From Thuidium tamariscinum (lineage: Eukaryota > Streptophyta > Bryopsida > Hypnales > Thuidiaceae): a DNA stretch of 64,000 bases. A model generated the notes under the pieces. It saw only the letters and a list, made by a program, of their open reading frames with translations, ran no database searches and had not been told where the DNA came from. This document shows positions 50,782 to 62,451 of the stretch, piece after piece. The position numbers and the translations under genes were made by a program. The stretch's first letter is position 1, and each line of letters opens with the position of its first letter. The DNA lies in NCBI GenBank assembly GCA_947034885.2, contig OX344758.2:22037067-22101066 (forward strand), given 5' to 3'.

Positions 50782-51000
50782 TTAACCCTTGAATGGCCGT
50801 GGAAACCATGCATTTTGATACTGTGTGACATCACCTACTTTGAAAAAGCCAAATATATGCATTGGAAGTCAAAGTACTGTAGAAGATCTTTCCTTTTCAC
50901 CCCCAATACCAAGGATGAAAAGTTGCATTTCTGTCCCGGAAGGAAAGATTCTTTGTCATTCACCGGCCGCCAAACGTCCGCGGTGTTGTTCAAGGGTTAA
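50782..51000. mobile_element. Small TTAA-flanked MITE (piggyBac-like), copy 2
   Basis: 219 bp: TTAA-CCCTTGAA (50782) and TTCAAGGG-TTAA (51000) are exact complements. The interior is the reverse complement of 7388-7617. GC-richer and better preserved at its ends than copy 1. The two overlapping short frames inside it are by-products. Confidence 0.85.
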
Positions 51001-54000
51001 TGAATGTTTCAGATATTTTAGGGTGGCATTATTGAATAGTGTAGAAAGTACTAATGAAAATAATCTAAATTAAAAAAAGAAATTGCAAAAACATTCCCTC
51101 GTACAAATTACAACATTGTTTATTAGAAAAATTCATCACAAATTGTAAAAAGTAGAGGGTGTAACCATTTTATGTCATATTGATGTTCAAGATTCTTAAA
51201 AATAAAAAGCTCAATGACATATAAAAAATAAAGATTAGAATCAAAAGTCACATTGAAATATTAGATATGACAAAAATGAATTTGAAATAAAATAAAATAT
51301 CACATAAAAATAATAAATATCCCTATATATAAATGATTTTGTATAGGTCCTAGTGAATTTGACCCAAGGATATCGTACTGCTAAACTTTTACTTGATCCA
51401 TACTTTAGTAATAATGGAGTAGGAACTTTTTTTAAATATATTTTTGGATTTTAAGCAATTGGTTAGGAATTTACTAATTGCGAAAAAACATTCTTACAAT
51501 AGCTCTATCACAAATGCCAAGTGAAACATGATTGCAACTACAACAAAAGTATAGAATCAGTCTTAGGGATCCATTGTCTCACTACTATGATTTTCCAATT
51601 TTTTTGACCAATGCTACAATGATCCTTCGTCCAATGCACTAGAGCTCTTCCAACAACTAAGACTTTTTGATTGTGGAGGAGTTTGATTCTCTTTCATGAC
51701 ATTTGTAATGATGTAAAACAAATTGGAGAAGATGTTGCCAAACAATGAAGTATATATTGCAGTGTGATTGTTTTGAAAAAAATAGAGATGCTACTAGCCT
51801 AAGGCTTTACTTTGTGAAAATCACTATACATTCTTTTTTACATCAAGGTGGTAGGCTTGCCCTTACACAATAACCTATGTAATTCAATTTGATAAATATA
51901 GTTTAAAATAGTGAAAATAGACATCTTCATATTGTACTTGATAGCTACATGTGGTACCCCCGAAAGCTTCTTGGACAAGTTTTTTGTCAAATATTTTAAA
52001 ATTTAGGTAGTTGTAACAAATGTCATAAGCCATCTAGTGAGGTCCTATTGATCCATATTTGTCACATTGTTAACCAAGACTGATTAATGTCTTGACATAG
52101 TTTGGTTTCTTACTATATTGGTCAAACCTTGTATAATGCTTGTTGTAATGCATTACCTTGCAAACCAATTAGTAGAGTGTTGTGGAAGATATAGCTTAGT
52201 TTATGTTGCTAGTATAGATTTGAAGTAGATTCCATCTTATTTGTATGTTTGGATGTAATAATGATAGGGTTTAGCTACTCATAGAAGTTGTTGCATCATT
52301 GTTGTTACTACTTATACTTTGTTTATGTGTTGGTACAATTTACAAGCTTTGTACAATGTGTTTGTCTACAAGGGTGATTGCAAGAAACACTTGTTGATTT
52401 GGTTGCATTTTCATTATTATTTTGGGAGTACTTTAAAATTTAAAAAAAAATATAAATATGACTAATGTATGCTCCTTTAAGACAAAGGTAACCATTGAAG
52501 GAATTGTTCAGAAAAATTCTCTAAGTAGGAGAACTAGAAAAGTGCCACATCCCAAGAAAATATATATTTTGATGTTTTTAATTAGGAAAAAGTAGGAAAA
52601 TTAAAAAAAAATTGGACATTTGCAACAACTTCATGGAGATGGACATTCACCAAAAAATTCTCCAAATTCGTTTTGTACATGTTTCAAAATGCAAGTAGAA
52701 AGAAACTTACTTAGACTTCTATACTACATAAAAATAATTATTTAAAAAATTCTTTTGGCCATTAGCTACAAGTGTACTAGCCCGTGTACTAGAAGACAAT
52801 CTCTTCCAAATAATAGCTCAAAATTTGTTTTTTTGGGTGCTAAATAGTACTAAAAAACTTTAAATTGGCAAGTGTGACATTAAACTGGGGTCTATTTTTT
52901 GATAGTTAATTATTTTAAAAACTACAAAAAATTAGGTGAAGTGTATGATAGTCATGAGTATCTTTCCTATAAATTGTGAATCATATAGAGACAAAAGACA
53001 AAAGTTATGGCCAAAAAATAAACTAGAATGCATTGTAGCATTGTGTGATGCAAATTAGTATAAGTGTTTCTTGCAATTATCGATGATAGAAATCAACGCA
53101 TGTATTTTGTTTTCTAAATTTCACTAAATGATATAAGATTAACATCACAAGAAATATAGGCCCTATTGAAGGCCATTCTAGTTTCAACAAATTTGTAAAT
53201 ACAACAAAATAAAAAATAATTATATATATATATATATATAATATTTATAAATTATAAATTTTAATTGAGATAGCACAAAATGACCATTGACTTTCATTGA
53301 CGGGCTTTAGTGTGAGCTAATTTTTGCCAGTTTGGATTGATATTTTTTAGATTCATACATTTTCATACAAGAAAGCAATCCTCCTCTGGCATGGATTTTT
53401 TTCTTATGCATTCTTATTATTCTTATTACCAAGTGAATCCGCTATCTAGATACATTGGAGAGGAGTTGTTTTTCAATTCACACATTTTTCAAAGATTGGA
53501 AAGTTTGACATAAATCATTTACAACTAGATTCAAACCATTTCAGTAGCAAGAAATGGATTTTATTTTATTTATTTACAAAAAGAATTCAATGGAATCGTC
53601 CATTTGTTTAAAAAGAAAAAAAAGACTTTTTATTTATTTTCATTGAACTTAGTTGAGACTTAATTGGTAAAGTGTAGATAGACTCATGCTAAACCACACA
53701 CTCAATGTGTCCTTTAAAAATGCAACGGCATGATGCTAAAGAGATACCAAGCTTGTTGTAATGTGAATGAGAATGGGAATATCTTGAAGGTGGCACCAAT
53801 GTGTGATTTGTCGAATTAGGCCACCTACATTAAAAATGTTTGCTATGTCATTATCTAATACTAATCTTACTCTAGAAAAAAATCAATCAAAATTAATAAT
53901 CCTCAATATAGCCCTATATTGTTGGCCCATAATTCAAAATTTACAACTTTTACAGTATATGTCCAAATGTCACAAAACAAAGTCCATACACCCTTTTAGC

Positions 54001-54042
54001 AAATAGCTTTCTCACTGTACCAAAAATCCCATTGACTAATGC
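51001..54042. other. AT-rich gene desert
   Basis: 3 kb with no recognised gene. (TA)10 microsatellite at about 53220-53240. The frame 53803-54006 has no motif. Confidence 0.45.
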
Positions 54043-54268
54043 ATAAGGGAGAGGCACTTAATGGCGTCCTTGTACCAAATGGCGTCCGTTTCTAATTTAG
54101 TCATTCATTCTAGAACAAAAATGTAGTGGGATTGTAGACTGCTTACTGTTTTAGGTCAAAAGCAATAAGCCATGTACTGCCTACCTACATTCATAGCCTG
54201 AAATGATTGTGTGCTGTAGAAATGGACGGCATTGGGTACATGAACGCCATTGGGTGCCTCTCCCTTAG
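54043..54268. mobile_element. Complete fold-back element FB2
   Basis: 225 bp. The left end TAAGGGAGAGGCACTTAATG pairs with the right end (CATTGGGTGCCTCTCCCTTA), and ATGGCGTCC / GGACGGCAT-type blocks repeat inside each arm. Pairing runs through the whole element, so a transcript would form one ~110-bp hairpin. No clear target duplication. It lies directly upstream of gene island 2. Confidence 0.8.
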
Positions 54269-54499
54269 TTCTTAAGATCTTACGGAAACAACCAAACCAA
54301 AGTATCAAACCCACAAATCCTAAGGACAAAGAAAAATATCCTATAGCTAACAAATAATAATATATACAAAGAAAAGTATACTATAGCTAACAAATAATAA
54401 TATACTTTCGATTCCTTGTAAAATTAGTAGAAATTAGTAGAAAAATTTATCATTTTCAATCAGTCAATTTTCATAAAATTTGAACTGGGATTTCACAGT

Positions 54500-55723
54500 G
54501 GGCCTGGACAAATCTGCACCTGGATCCAAAATTTGGCTGCACATGCCCCCCCTGACAAGCTGACTTTTCCCAAAACCTTTAGTAACGCCTGCCCCTCATT
54601 TCTAGCCGGTGGCGAAATTTTCAACCGTTAGAAAATAAGTTTCCGCCCATTTTCTGGGCATTATTTCCAGCCCCGGAGTCTTAAAAAAACCCCACAAATA
54701 GTTCCCCCTTCCCAAGACCGACACGTGGCGACTGGCGATTGCATCGGGCAGGGTCCAAACCTGTACCGGGCAGGGTCCAAACCCGAAACTCCCATCTCCC
54801 AGTGAGAATCGGGCCCTCCACTTCGCCTCCGAAGTCAGGCGGGTCCCGTCCGGCCAGTCCAGTCCAGTCCAGCTACGCTTAGCTGCCAGTAGTGACGGTA
54901 ATTGCTTGCGCTTCCTTGCGCACGCATGCGCCACTTGCAGTCCCTGGAAGTTAAGCCTGCATCCCACCTCATTGATGATTGTCAACACAAGATCCCCTGG
55001 TGATGAATGAGGAGCATTTCAAGGTCTCAACTCATCAGACGTGCAGAGATTGAAGCGGACAGGAATCCCGAAACCAGTCAACCAGCTTGTGTCGTAAAGT
55101 CTAGCGCGCGCTCGATCACCTGTCAGGTGGTTCCATTAGAAAAAAATGGGAATTTAAGCACGGCGCCACTAGCGATGGGTTTCAATATGTTTTAGACTGT
55201 AATTCAAGGAGAAGGAAGTGTGTCCCGTGAATTCGAACACTGGGGAAGCGCGTGTTGCGGTTTGAATGTTGAAATCTCTTCAGTGGATTCTAGGTAGTGA
55301 AGAGCGGTATTCGTGGGGGTGATGAGACCCATGCACAGACAAAAGCGGAAGAGAAGTGTGTGTCTCAAGCGCACGAAATGTATCCCGAAGTGGAACAGAA
55401 GTATGGACCCCAGGTGCAGGAAATGTATCCCGAACTGTGCGTGCTCAAGTTGCGATCGTACAAATGGAGGGAGAAGCTGCGTAGTCCTGAGTTGTTGCCG
55501 TCTGCAATCTAGCTTTAGGGACATCCGGATGTTTGGGCTTCAGGTAGTTCAGGATTACAGAAGCATGGCTTAACGAGCATTCATCAATTGTAATGGACGA
55601 CAGAGTGCATTTCGACTGGAGAGGCAACGCGGCCTTGTGACAGGGACAGGTGATTATTGTAGGAAACTCCATTCAATCAATAGAGGCATGACAGAGAGAA
55701 TTCCGCCGCGTGCGCAGGGATGC
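54500..55723 (+). promoter_or_regulatory. GC-rich upstream/leader region of the large membrane-protein gene
   Basis: Sharp switch from AT-rich to about 50-55% GC at 54.5 kb. It contains GACACGTGGC (54719-54728; G-box/ABRE core ACGTGGC), a direct repeat of CGGGCAGGGTCCAAACC (about 54747 and 54768), and the alternating-purine TTGCGCACGCATGCGCCA. A short frame at 55297-55512 could be an upstream ORF if the leader extends this far; it contains two copies of a short repeat (EMYPEVEQKYGPQVQEMYPE). A minus-strand 128-codon frame at 54602-54988 has no recognisable product. Confidence 0.45.
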
Positions 55724-58700
55724 ATGGGCGCCACTGTGAGGGACTCACGAGTAGCGCTTGTCCTGTGGATTGTCTCGTTTGTTGCGGTCGCTGCGGAAGC
55801 ACAGAGTATTGACTTCACGGAGAAACCAGCGGGATTTTCGTCGGATGCGAATCCAACGTTTGCGTTTGAGGTGGTCGCGGGTGCGAATGGCGTGGATCCT
55901 TGCGCTACGTCGCAATGCGCATTCCAGTGCAAGGTACGTGTGTTGGCGGCTTGGCGCCATTCAAACAAAATTTACAGTCGTCTCCGAAGTTACAGTCGGT
56001 GGGATTACTTGTTTTGAGGGTGTCAGGGGTGTGTTTTCCGAACATTAACACGAGATTTGTAGCTGGCGCGCGCAACATGAAGTCATGCAATAGTGACGGT
56101 GAACTGGGTTCCGACAATTTTGAATTGTGAGAAGATTTTAAGCTTGTGAATAAAGGAGAGCGGTAGAATAATCTCGAAAAACAATGTGAGTAATGCGAAC
56201 TAGTAAGGGTACCTGATAGAGAAATCTATACCCCGGAAAAGATTCAACTCTCTTGGGCAACAGTCTCAGAAAGCATTAGAAAAGTGGTCCAGGGTGCTCT
56301 GAGTTGCGTAAAACGGCAAATATGTCGGGACGGTTGATCCGTAAACTACAAGCTCAAGAACAGAGTTACACAATTGCGGAAATGAGAACCGCGCAAGTGT
56401 ACCGAATTTCGCATTTCGTAACTACAGAGCTACAAATCCGCAGGGAATGTAGTGTTGCCCTCATTCGCCAAGCTTACTTTACAATACCGTTTGCAGACTG
56501 CAACATCCAGAAAATTAAATTACGTGCGCAGGAAGGTTCACCCGCGAGTACGAACGATCACTTAGACCCAAGTGCGAATTAACTTGGATATTAGACATGG
56601 AATCCGGAACCTACGCTGCTAGTCGTCTCTAATAGAAGCGTCTCGAACAGGATACATCTTGGGGCGCCTGTGCGTGTAGTGCAGGTGGGGTTCACGGTTC
56701 TACATATGTAGCCTAGACTTTCAGTTTCAGTGCCGACAGGTTTCGCAGCTAATGTGGTCAACCATGTCAACGATGCTCTCTCATTTGACCTCAGCAATTT
56801 TATATTATTTTTCCTCATTTCTCTTTTTTTCTGCATGGTGGCTCTAAGAATTCGATCGAGGCTACCAATTCTGGCAAAGTTTCGTATAATATCTTTGTGG
56901 GTTTGGTTGCTAAGTACAGTTTCTGTCGATTCACAATACTCAGATGTTTGTCTACAGATTTGGGTTTCCAATTTCTGTTAGACGCCCGTGTGTTCCGAAC
57001 CCATAAATTTACCTCAAGGTTGCCACCAGAGTCATGAATGCTTGTACCGGATTCTGAAGACTGTGATAAACGGCATGGTTTCTTCTTGCGCAGCTGGATC
57101 AGGGCGTGGCGCAAGATTGCTCAGGTCGCACATTCACCGCGTCCGATCTCGCCGATGGTTCTCACATGCTCACTGTCTCGGGAAGCACGTCGAACGGGAC
57201 TTTGTTGGCACCGAGCGTTTACTTGTGGACTGTAGATACGGTCCCGCCAACGGCTTCGGTGGTGACGAGCCCACTCTTCACGAGTGCGATCAACATCACG
57301 GTCAATGTCACCTTCTCCGAGGATTGTCCGACCTTCGAATGCTCCAATGTCAGCTCCTGCGACGTAAGTTCTGTGCTGCAAGTTTGTTTGGTCCACGGAG
57401 GAAGTTGGCATTAATTAGGGCTTGGAGTTTGATTATGATACGTTGTGTTCCAGTTGGTGTGGGGTTTCGGAAATTTCTAATGTCCAACTCTTAATTGGCA
57501 CATATTGGCACAGTGAAACTTGCCACAATTACGACATTGATGAGTCAATTGACTTGTGAAATGTTGTATTGCAGTTGTTGGTCCGAGGCCCAGCAATAGT
57601 GCTCCCTTCCACACTGGTAACGCTATCTCCAGGACGCGCGTACTCCCTCCAAGTCAGCCTGTCGACGCAAGTTCTCACGGGGAGGGTGGTCCTCACCACG
57701 GTCCGAAACATCTGCAGCGATGCAGCCGGCAACCGCTATCAACGCTCCAACGACTCCAGCAAGGTCGTCCACTTCAGTCGCTCCCAGCCGACGCTCAACC
57801 TATGGACGCCGCTTCAGAATTGGCAAGTGGAGACCGGCGCCCTCTTCTGGACAGCGCAGGCCACCAACGCCTCTGATGGCGTGCCCATCTATTTGGACTT
57901 CAGTGAACCCATGCTCGGGACAGCTGAGAACATTCAAGGTTTTCTCAATGCTAGTCACGGCGTGCTTCTTCCTCGCGAGCGAAAGAGTCGCGGCAATCGC
58001 CGATTTGCGTTCTCGGTAAACACCTATTCTTTTTTCTCGGCGAATTTTAGGGTTTAGAGTTTTGATTCGTCTTCCCTGTTTTGTGATTTCTCAAATCATT
58101 GGGGTAAGGTGTAGAGCTTGAAGATATTGTTTTCTATGTTTCGCTTGTGGCAGTTGTTGTTGAATGGTACTGGAACAGCTGCGGTGACCGTAGTGCTGCC
58201 GGGGAACACGACCGCTAGTCGCTATGGTGTTCCAGTGGCAGAAACCGCGACAGTCTCCTTCCTACATGGTTTGTGAACTCATTTTTACATGCTTTTTCAT
58301 GCTTGCTTTGTGCTCTCGAAAGGTCATTGGAAGACCTTTGTGCTAGGCCAAGATGATTTGATCCTCTGATTGTGTATTTATAAACTTGGATTGACAAGAA
58401 ATATTTACAAAGAAGTTGGCAGAAGTTTTATGCTGTTGCACACCTTTCTCATTCAATGGATTGAATGTAAACTATGTCCTGCGCATTTTTACATATTGTC
58501 AGAGAAGAATAAAGCTGAGTGCTCACTGAACAATCTAAGAATGTCGTCCCATTGAATTCTCATAATCAATGGCACTATTTTTTTAGATGAGAATCATGTG
58601 TACGATTTGAATATAAATTTTATTGTTTTTCTTTTATAACATTAATTACCAAGGCAAAAGACTCCCTTCAATTGTAGAAAAGGACGAAAAATACTCATCC

Positions 58701-61700
58701 TTCTTCAAAGCTTGAATCTTAGTGCTGAAGGAATGAGAAAGCGGGATCATGCATCTGAAACAAGTTTCTTTAGTGGAAAGACATTGACACCAGTGCGAGA
58801 GCTCTTTCTCCATGAGTTTCTAAACTTATTTTTTTTGCATGAAGCTCAAAGTCTCTCACTCAGCTATGTTTCTTCGCAGATGTCGACTCCCCCAAAGTTC
58901 TGTTGAGCACAAACTCTCGAGCACATACACGCGACCGTCTTCTTCCCGTCATTGTACAATTTACAAAGCCTGTGTTCTCGTTTAACAACTCGGGTGTCAC
59001 CCTCGCCGGCGGAGTATTGCAAAGGTTAGCTTTGAATTCTTACGGTGAATTTCGTTAAAATGGCAATACTCCTGCAGAATGGCGCAGCATTTCATTAAAA
59101 TGTCGCTGAATATGTCCGAAATGACACGACATTCCATTAAAATGACGCGGAATGTGGCAAAATGGAAAAAATAAACACCGCCATTTAAATGGAATTCACC
59201 ATCCTTTTCCGTGGGTTCATGTCCATGTGCCATGGTGATGTAATTGAACTGATTGACAGTTTGTGGTTACAGTTTCAGGGAGATTTCAAAGACGACCTAC
59301 GCTCTTGTGGTGTTGGCGTCAACAGATAGTAGCAGGGTTTCAGTTTCCGTGGCTGGAGGTCGAATTCTAGATGTTGCTGGAAATTCGAACGTCGCTTCTT
59401 CAATGCTGCACATCAAACATTGTGAGTTTTCAAGAACTTATTTTGGCTTTGCTTGAGTTTGATAAGATGAGTGCTCCATTTTACATGGCTTCTTCAACCA
59501 TACATTTACGATTTCGTTCGATTCCTTTTCACCGAATACCATGTTAAACCAATGAAACCGGCTACGATTCCACTTTGTGAAAGTGCATTGTTTTCAACCT
59601 CCGCATGTGGAGTTTTAGGGCTATAATTTTTTTAGGGTTTAGGGTTTAGGATTAGGTCAGAATTAGCATAGTCTACTGCATGTTTTTTGGAATTCGAAAG
59701 CTACGAAAATGACGAAAAATCTGTGTTGAGTTGTGTCCATTAAGCTGTTGGCGACAACAAAAAGAATTCAAGATCAATTCTCAGATGGGCTACGACCTTA
59801 TTTGCTTGTTTTTGTGGACCTTTCCTTGTTTTGCTTTCTGGTTTTGCAGATTCTTCAACACCGGGCATCGCAGTGGCCTTGTACTCCTTCATCACGGCAG
59901 GTTTACTGGGCACGGCGTTGTTTTCCGGCGCGCTAGCCATCTCCTCCGCCAATTTGGCCGCTGCAGGCGCGGTCCTCGGTCGATCTACGAGCTGTGCGGG
60001 TGCCGATGCGTCAAGGAACCTCTTGGGCATGGCAGGCCACTTGCAAGTGCTGGCGCTCTCGAGCTTCCTGGCCGTGAGCTTGCCCGTGGGGTACACCGAG
60101 ACGGCGAATGGCTTGCAGTGGTTGATTCCGCATGTCAACACTCCCTGGCAGAAGAGCGTTGAAACGAACTATACGAGAAGCTTTGATTCCAGTGTGCCAA
60201 CCAATTTCACATTCAATGTTCGCCGAAACTTGGTTTCGGTACCTCATGACCCTGTTGGAGAGCAAGCTCTGTCTTCGGCGTGCAGGATGTTGCACCACTG
60301 GTCTACTCAATACGTATGTTCCGATCCTAAACCCCTTCCCTGACGTTCCTGTGATTGTAAGTCTCAAATTTTAGGTTGTGTTTGTGTCTATGGAATCATC
60401 GTCCTCGTGGCTAAACTGTTCAGTGACATTGGCATTGTGGGCATAGTTGCAGGGGAATCTGAATTGCTCACTGTACAGTGAAAACTTAGCTACAACTTAT
60501 TTGCCCGGGACTTCCATGGGAAATTTTCTGTCCCAGGATCGAGAACCACATAAGCAGAGTCGACGGCGTTTGGGTGCCAATGGGACCGAATTCGGACCAC
60601 CCATGGTCGCAGCAGCATACGAAACTTACTTTCTCGTAAGTGCTAAATCCTAACTCCTTGGTAGTTAGCTTGCAAGATGACGCTGATGGTTCGTTACTGA
60701 TGGGTTCGTTTTTGCATTACAGAATCAAGCTGCGAGTCTTAGTAAATGGAAGCAGGAGTTGCTTGCGAAGAAATACACCGGGTGGAGAGATTTCCAGCGT
60801 AACATTTTCTGGCTGGCAGTAGTCTTCGGCGGTTTGATACTCCTGCACATTCTTTTGCTGTTCTTCTTGCGCTGGAGATTCAGGACGCCACTTCATAGCG
60901 CGTTAAGCTTCCCCCGCTTCGAGCTTTTCCTGCTCATTCTCGCTCTGCCTGCCATTTGCCAAGCGTCTGCGTTCATCATCAGAGGTAATTATAACAATTT
61001 CATTCCTCAGAGGCTTTAGGTTTCACATTGCATAATTCGACCTCCAAACTCTCTCCATTTGAAAAGCTCGAGCCACGACTGGTACTGTATAGAATGGAGT
61101 TATTCCATGTCACCCCTTGGAGTCCAGTGACAGATTTGGCTATGCCGTTGGTGCAGGCGGTACGAAAGCTGGAATCGCTGTAGGGGTCGTGCTTTTGACC
61201 ATTCCGGCGTTGCTTCTCCTCGTGACAACGCTGTTGATCATCTTCGGAATCTTTCGCGGCAAGCGCGTCCGGTACACTGAACTTCGGCCTCAATTGAAAC
61301 CAGACGACACACTTACTCCTACACCACCACTGTCGCTTCTCACCGGAGCTGGTCACCTCGGCAATTGGACATCCACCAGTGCTTCATTCATTCCACGCTT
61401 CGGCATCTTGTTCGAGGATCGAAAGGGCCCTCCAAAGCTCGTCGACGCGAATTCTAACACAACTGACGGCGAGCACGAGGAGCGAGCCGTGTCACGGGCC
61501 TACACAGCATTAGGGTGCTTCCAATCCGCGTACATTCTGATCGATCTTTCGAGAAGGATTTCCTTGGGAGTGATCTTTGGTGCATTTCCAGTGACAGACA
61601 AGTCATGGACGGAACTCTCTCTGGTACTCGCCATCACTGCAACACAGCTTCTCTACCTCGTCACCACCAAGCCATTCCAGCGTCGTTTCGTGCAAGTCGT

Positions 61701-62451
61701 GGAGACCGTCTCCCTTCTCTGCGAGATCGGCATCTTCATAGCAGCGATGGCGATCCTATCCCAAGACCAACCCTACGAGCCTTACTGGGGTTTGGGTGTT
61801 TTCATGCTTCTTCTCTTCGTGTTGAGCTTCGTCGCACAGATTACGAGCGAATGGTTCGCTCTAATCCGCCAGCTGCTTTGGTTTTCCAACACGGAGGAGA
61901 TTGCACCCAAGGCTAGTTTGAAAGCGTTTGCGCTTGGGCTCGTGTTGCCGTTTCTTCCTCGAAACCGATGGCCACAGTTCAATACAGCAGCAACGACACA
62001 AGAAAGGCCTCCAACACCACCCATTGCTAGAGTCTCTGAGGTTGGTCACCGCAGAGCAAGCAGCTCCGGGGGGCAATCCCAAAGCAGCCCTCTTCGTTCT
62101 CCTGTGCGAGTAGTTGGAGGCGTTTCCAAATCTGCAAAGCCTGTTATTTCACCACCAGAAAATTGGCCAGGGGAAGATCTCCAAGAATGGGCACGTCAAA
62201 ACTCTTTAGAAAGAAGACACCAGCAATCAGAGCTCGTTTTGAATCCCATGGTGCACGAGATTTTGCCTGCAGATGCTTTGAAGTTTCACTATGAAGCTCC
62301 CACAGCGACTGTCGTGACCAAGTCTCGCCATCGACTTGTTCACAGTGATTCTCTTTCTGATACTCTCTCATCACAAGGAGAGTTCAGCCTAGAATCGCCG
62401 GAGCGCACGTTGTCAAGGCAGCACTCCATTGACGTTGGACCTGTATCTTAG
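55724..62451 (+). CDS. Large polytopic membrane protein with Ig-like ectodomain, TRP-like, 10 exons, 1177 aa
   Basis: Exons 55724-55933, 57094-57363, 57575-58015, 58154-58268, 58880-59024, 59273-59421, 59850-60313, 60453-60635, 60723-60984, 61157-62451 (3534 nt; every phase closes). A signal peptide (1-27, cleavage AEA|QS) begins at the third of three in-frame ATGs (55637, 55688, 55724). The ectodomain to about residue 445 is Thr/Ser/Val-rich with repeated strand pairs: DVDSPKVLLSTN, VDTVPPTASVVTSPLFTSA and DFSEPMLG / FTKPVFSFNNSG / VTFSEDCPTF, typical of bacterial-type Ig-like folds. Membrane spans: about 450-474, 505-525, 687-709, 725-745, 752-782 and four more to about 950. A Ser/Pro-rich cytoplasmic tail of over 200 residues ends the protein. 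Overall order resembles TRP-like or polycystin-like sensors, but no channel signature is certain. Confidence 0.82.
59044..59200. mobile_element. Short TIR element (MITE) in intron 5 of the large membrane gene
   Basis: 157 bp. The left end GGTGAATTTCGTTAAAATGG pairs with the right end CCATTTAAATGGAATTCACC. Inside, CATTTCATTAAAATGTCGC and CATTCCATTAAAATGACGC form direct repeats of the same core. The end motif GTGAATTTCATTAAAATGGC also occurs alone at about 40370. No coding capacity. Confidence 0.65.
59629..59650 (+). repeat. Interstitial telomere-like motif in intron 6
   Basis: TTTAGGGTTTAGGGTTTAGG, nearly three units of the Arabidopsis-type telomere repeat, within the intron between exons 6 and 7 of the large membrane gene. 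Too short to mark an old chromosome end; it may act as a telobox. Confidence 0.7.

Noticed and set aside
54602-54988. 128-codon minus-strand frame
   Set aside because: GC-rich promoter-like sequence with short direct repeats; residue pattern gives no family and no splice context.
59629-59650. Ancient telomere fusion site
   Set aside because: Under three repeat units and inside an intron; too short to support a fusion.
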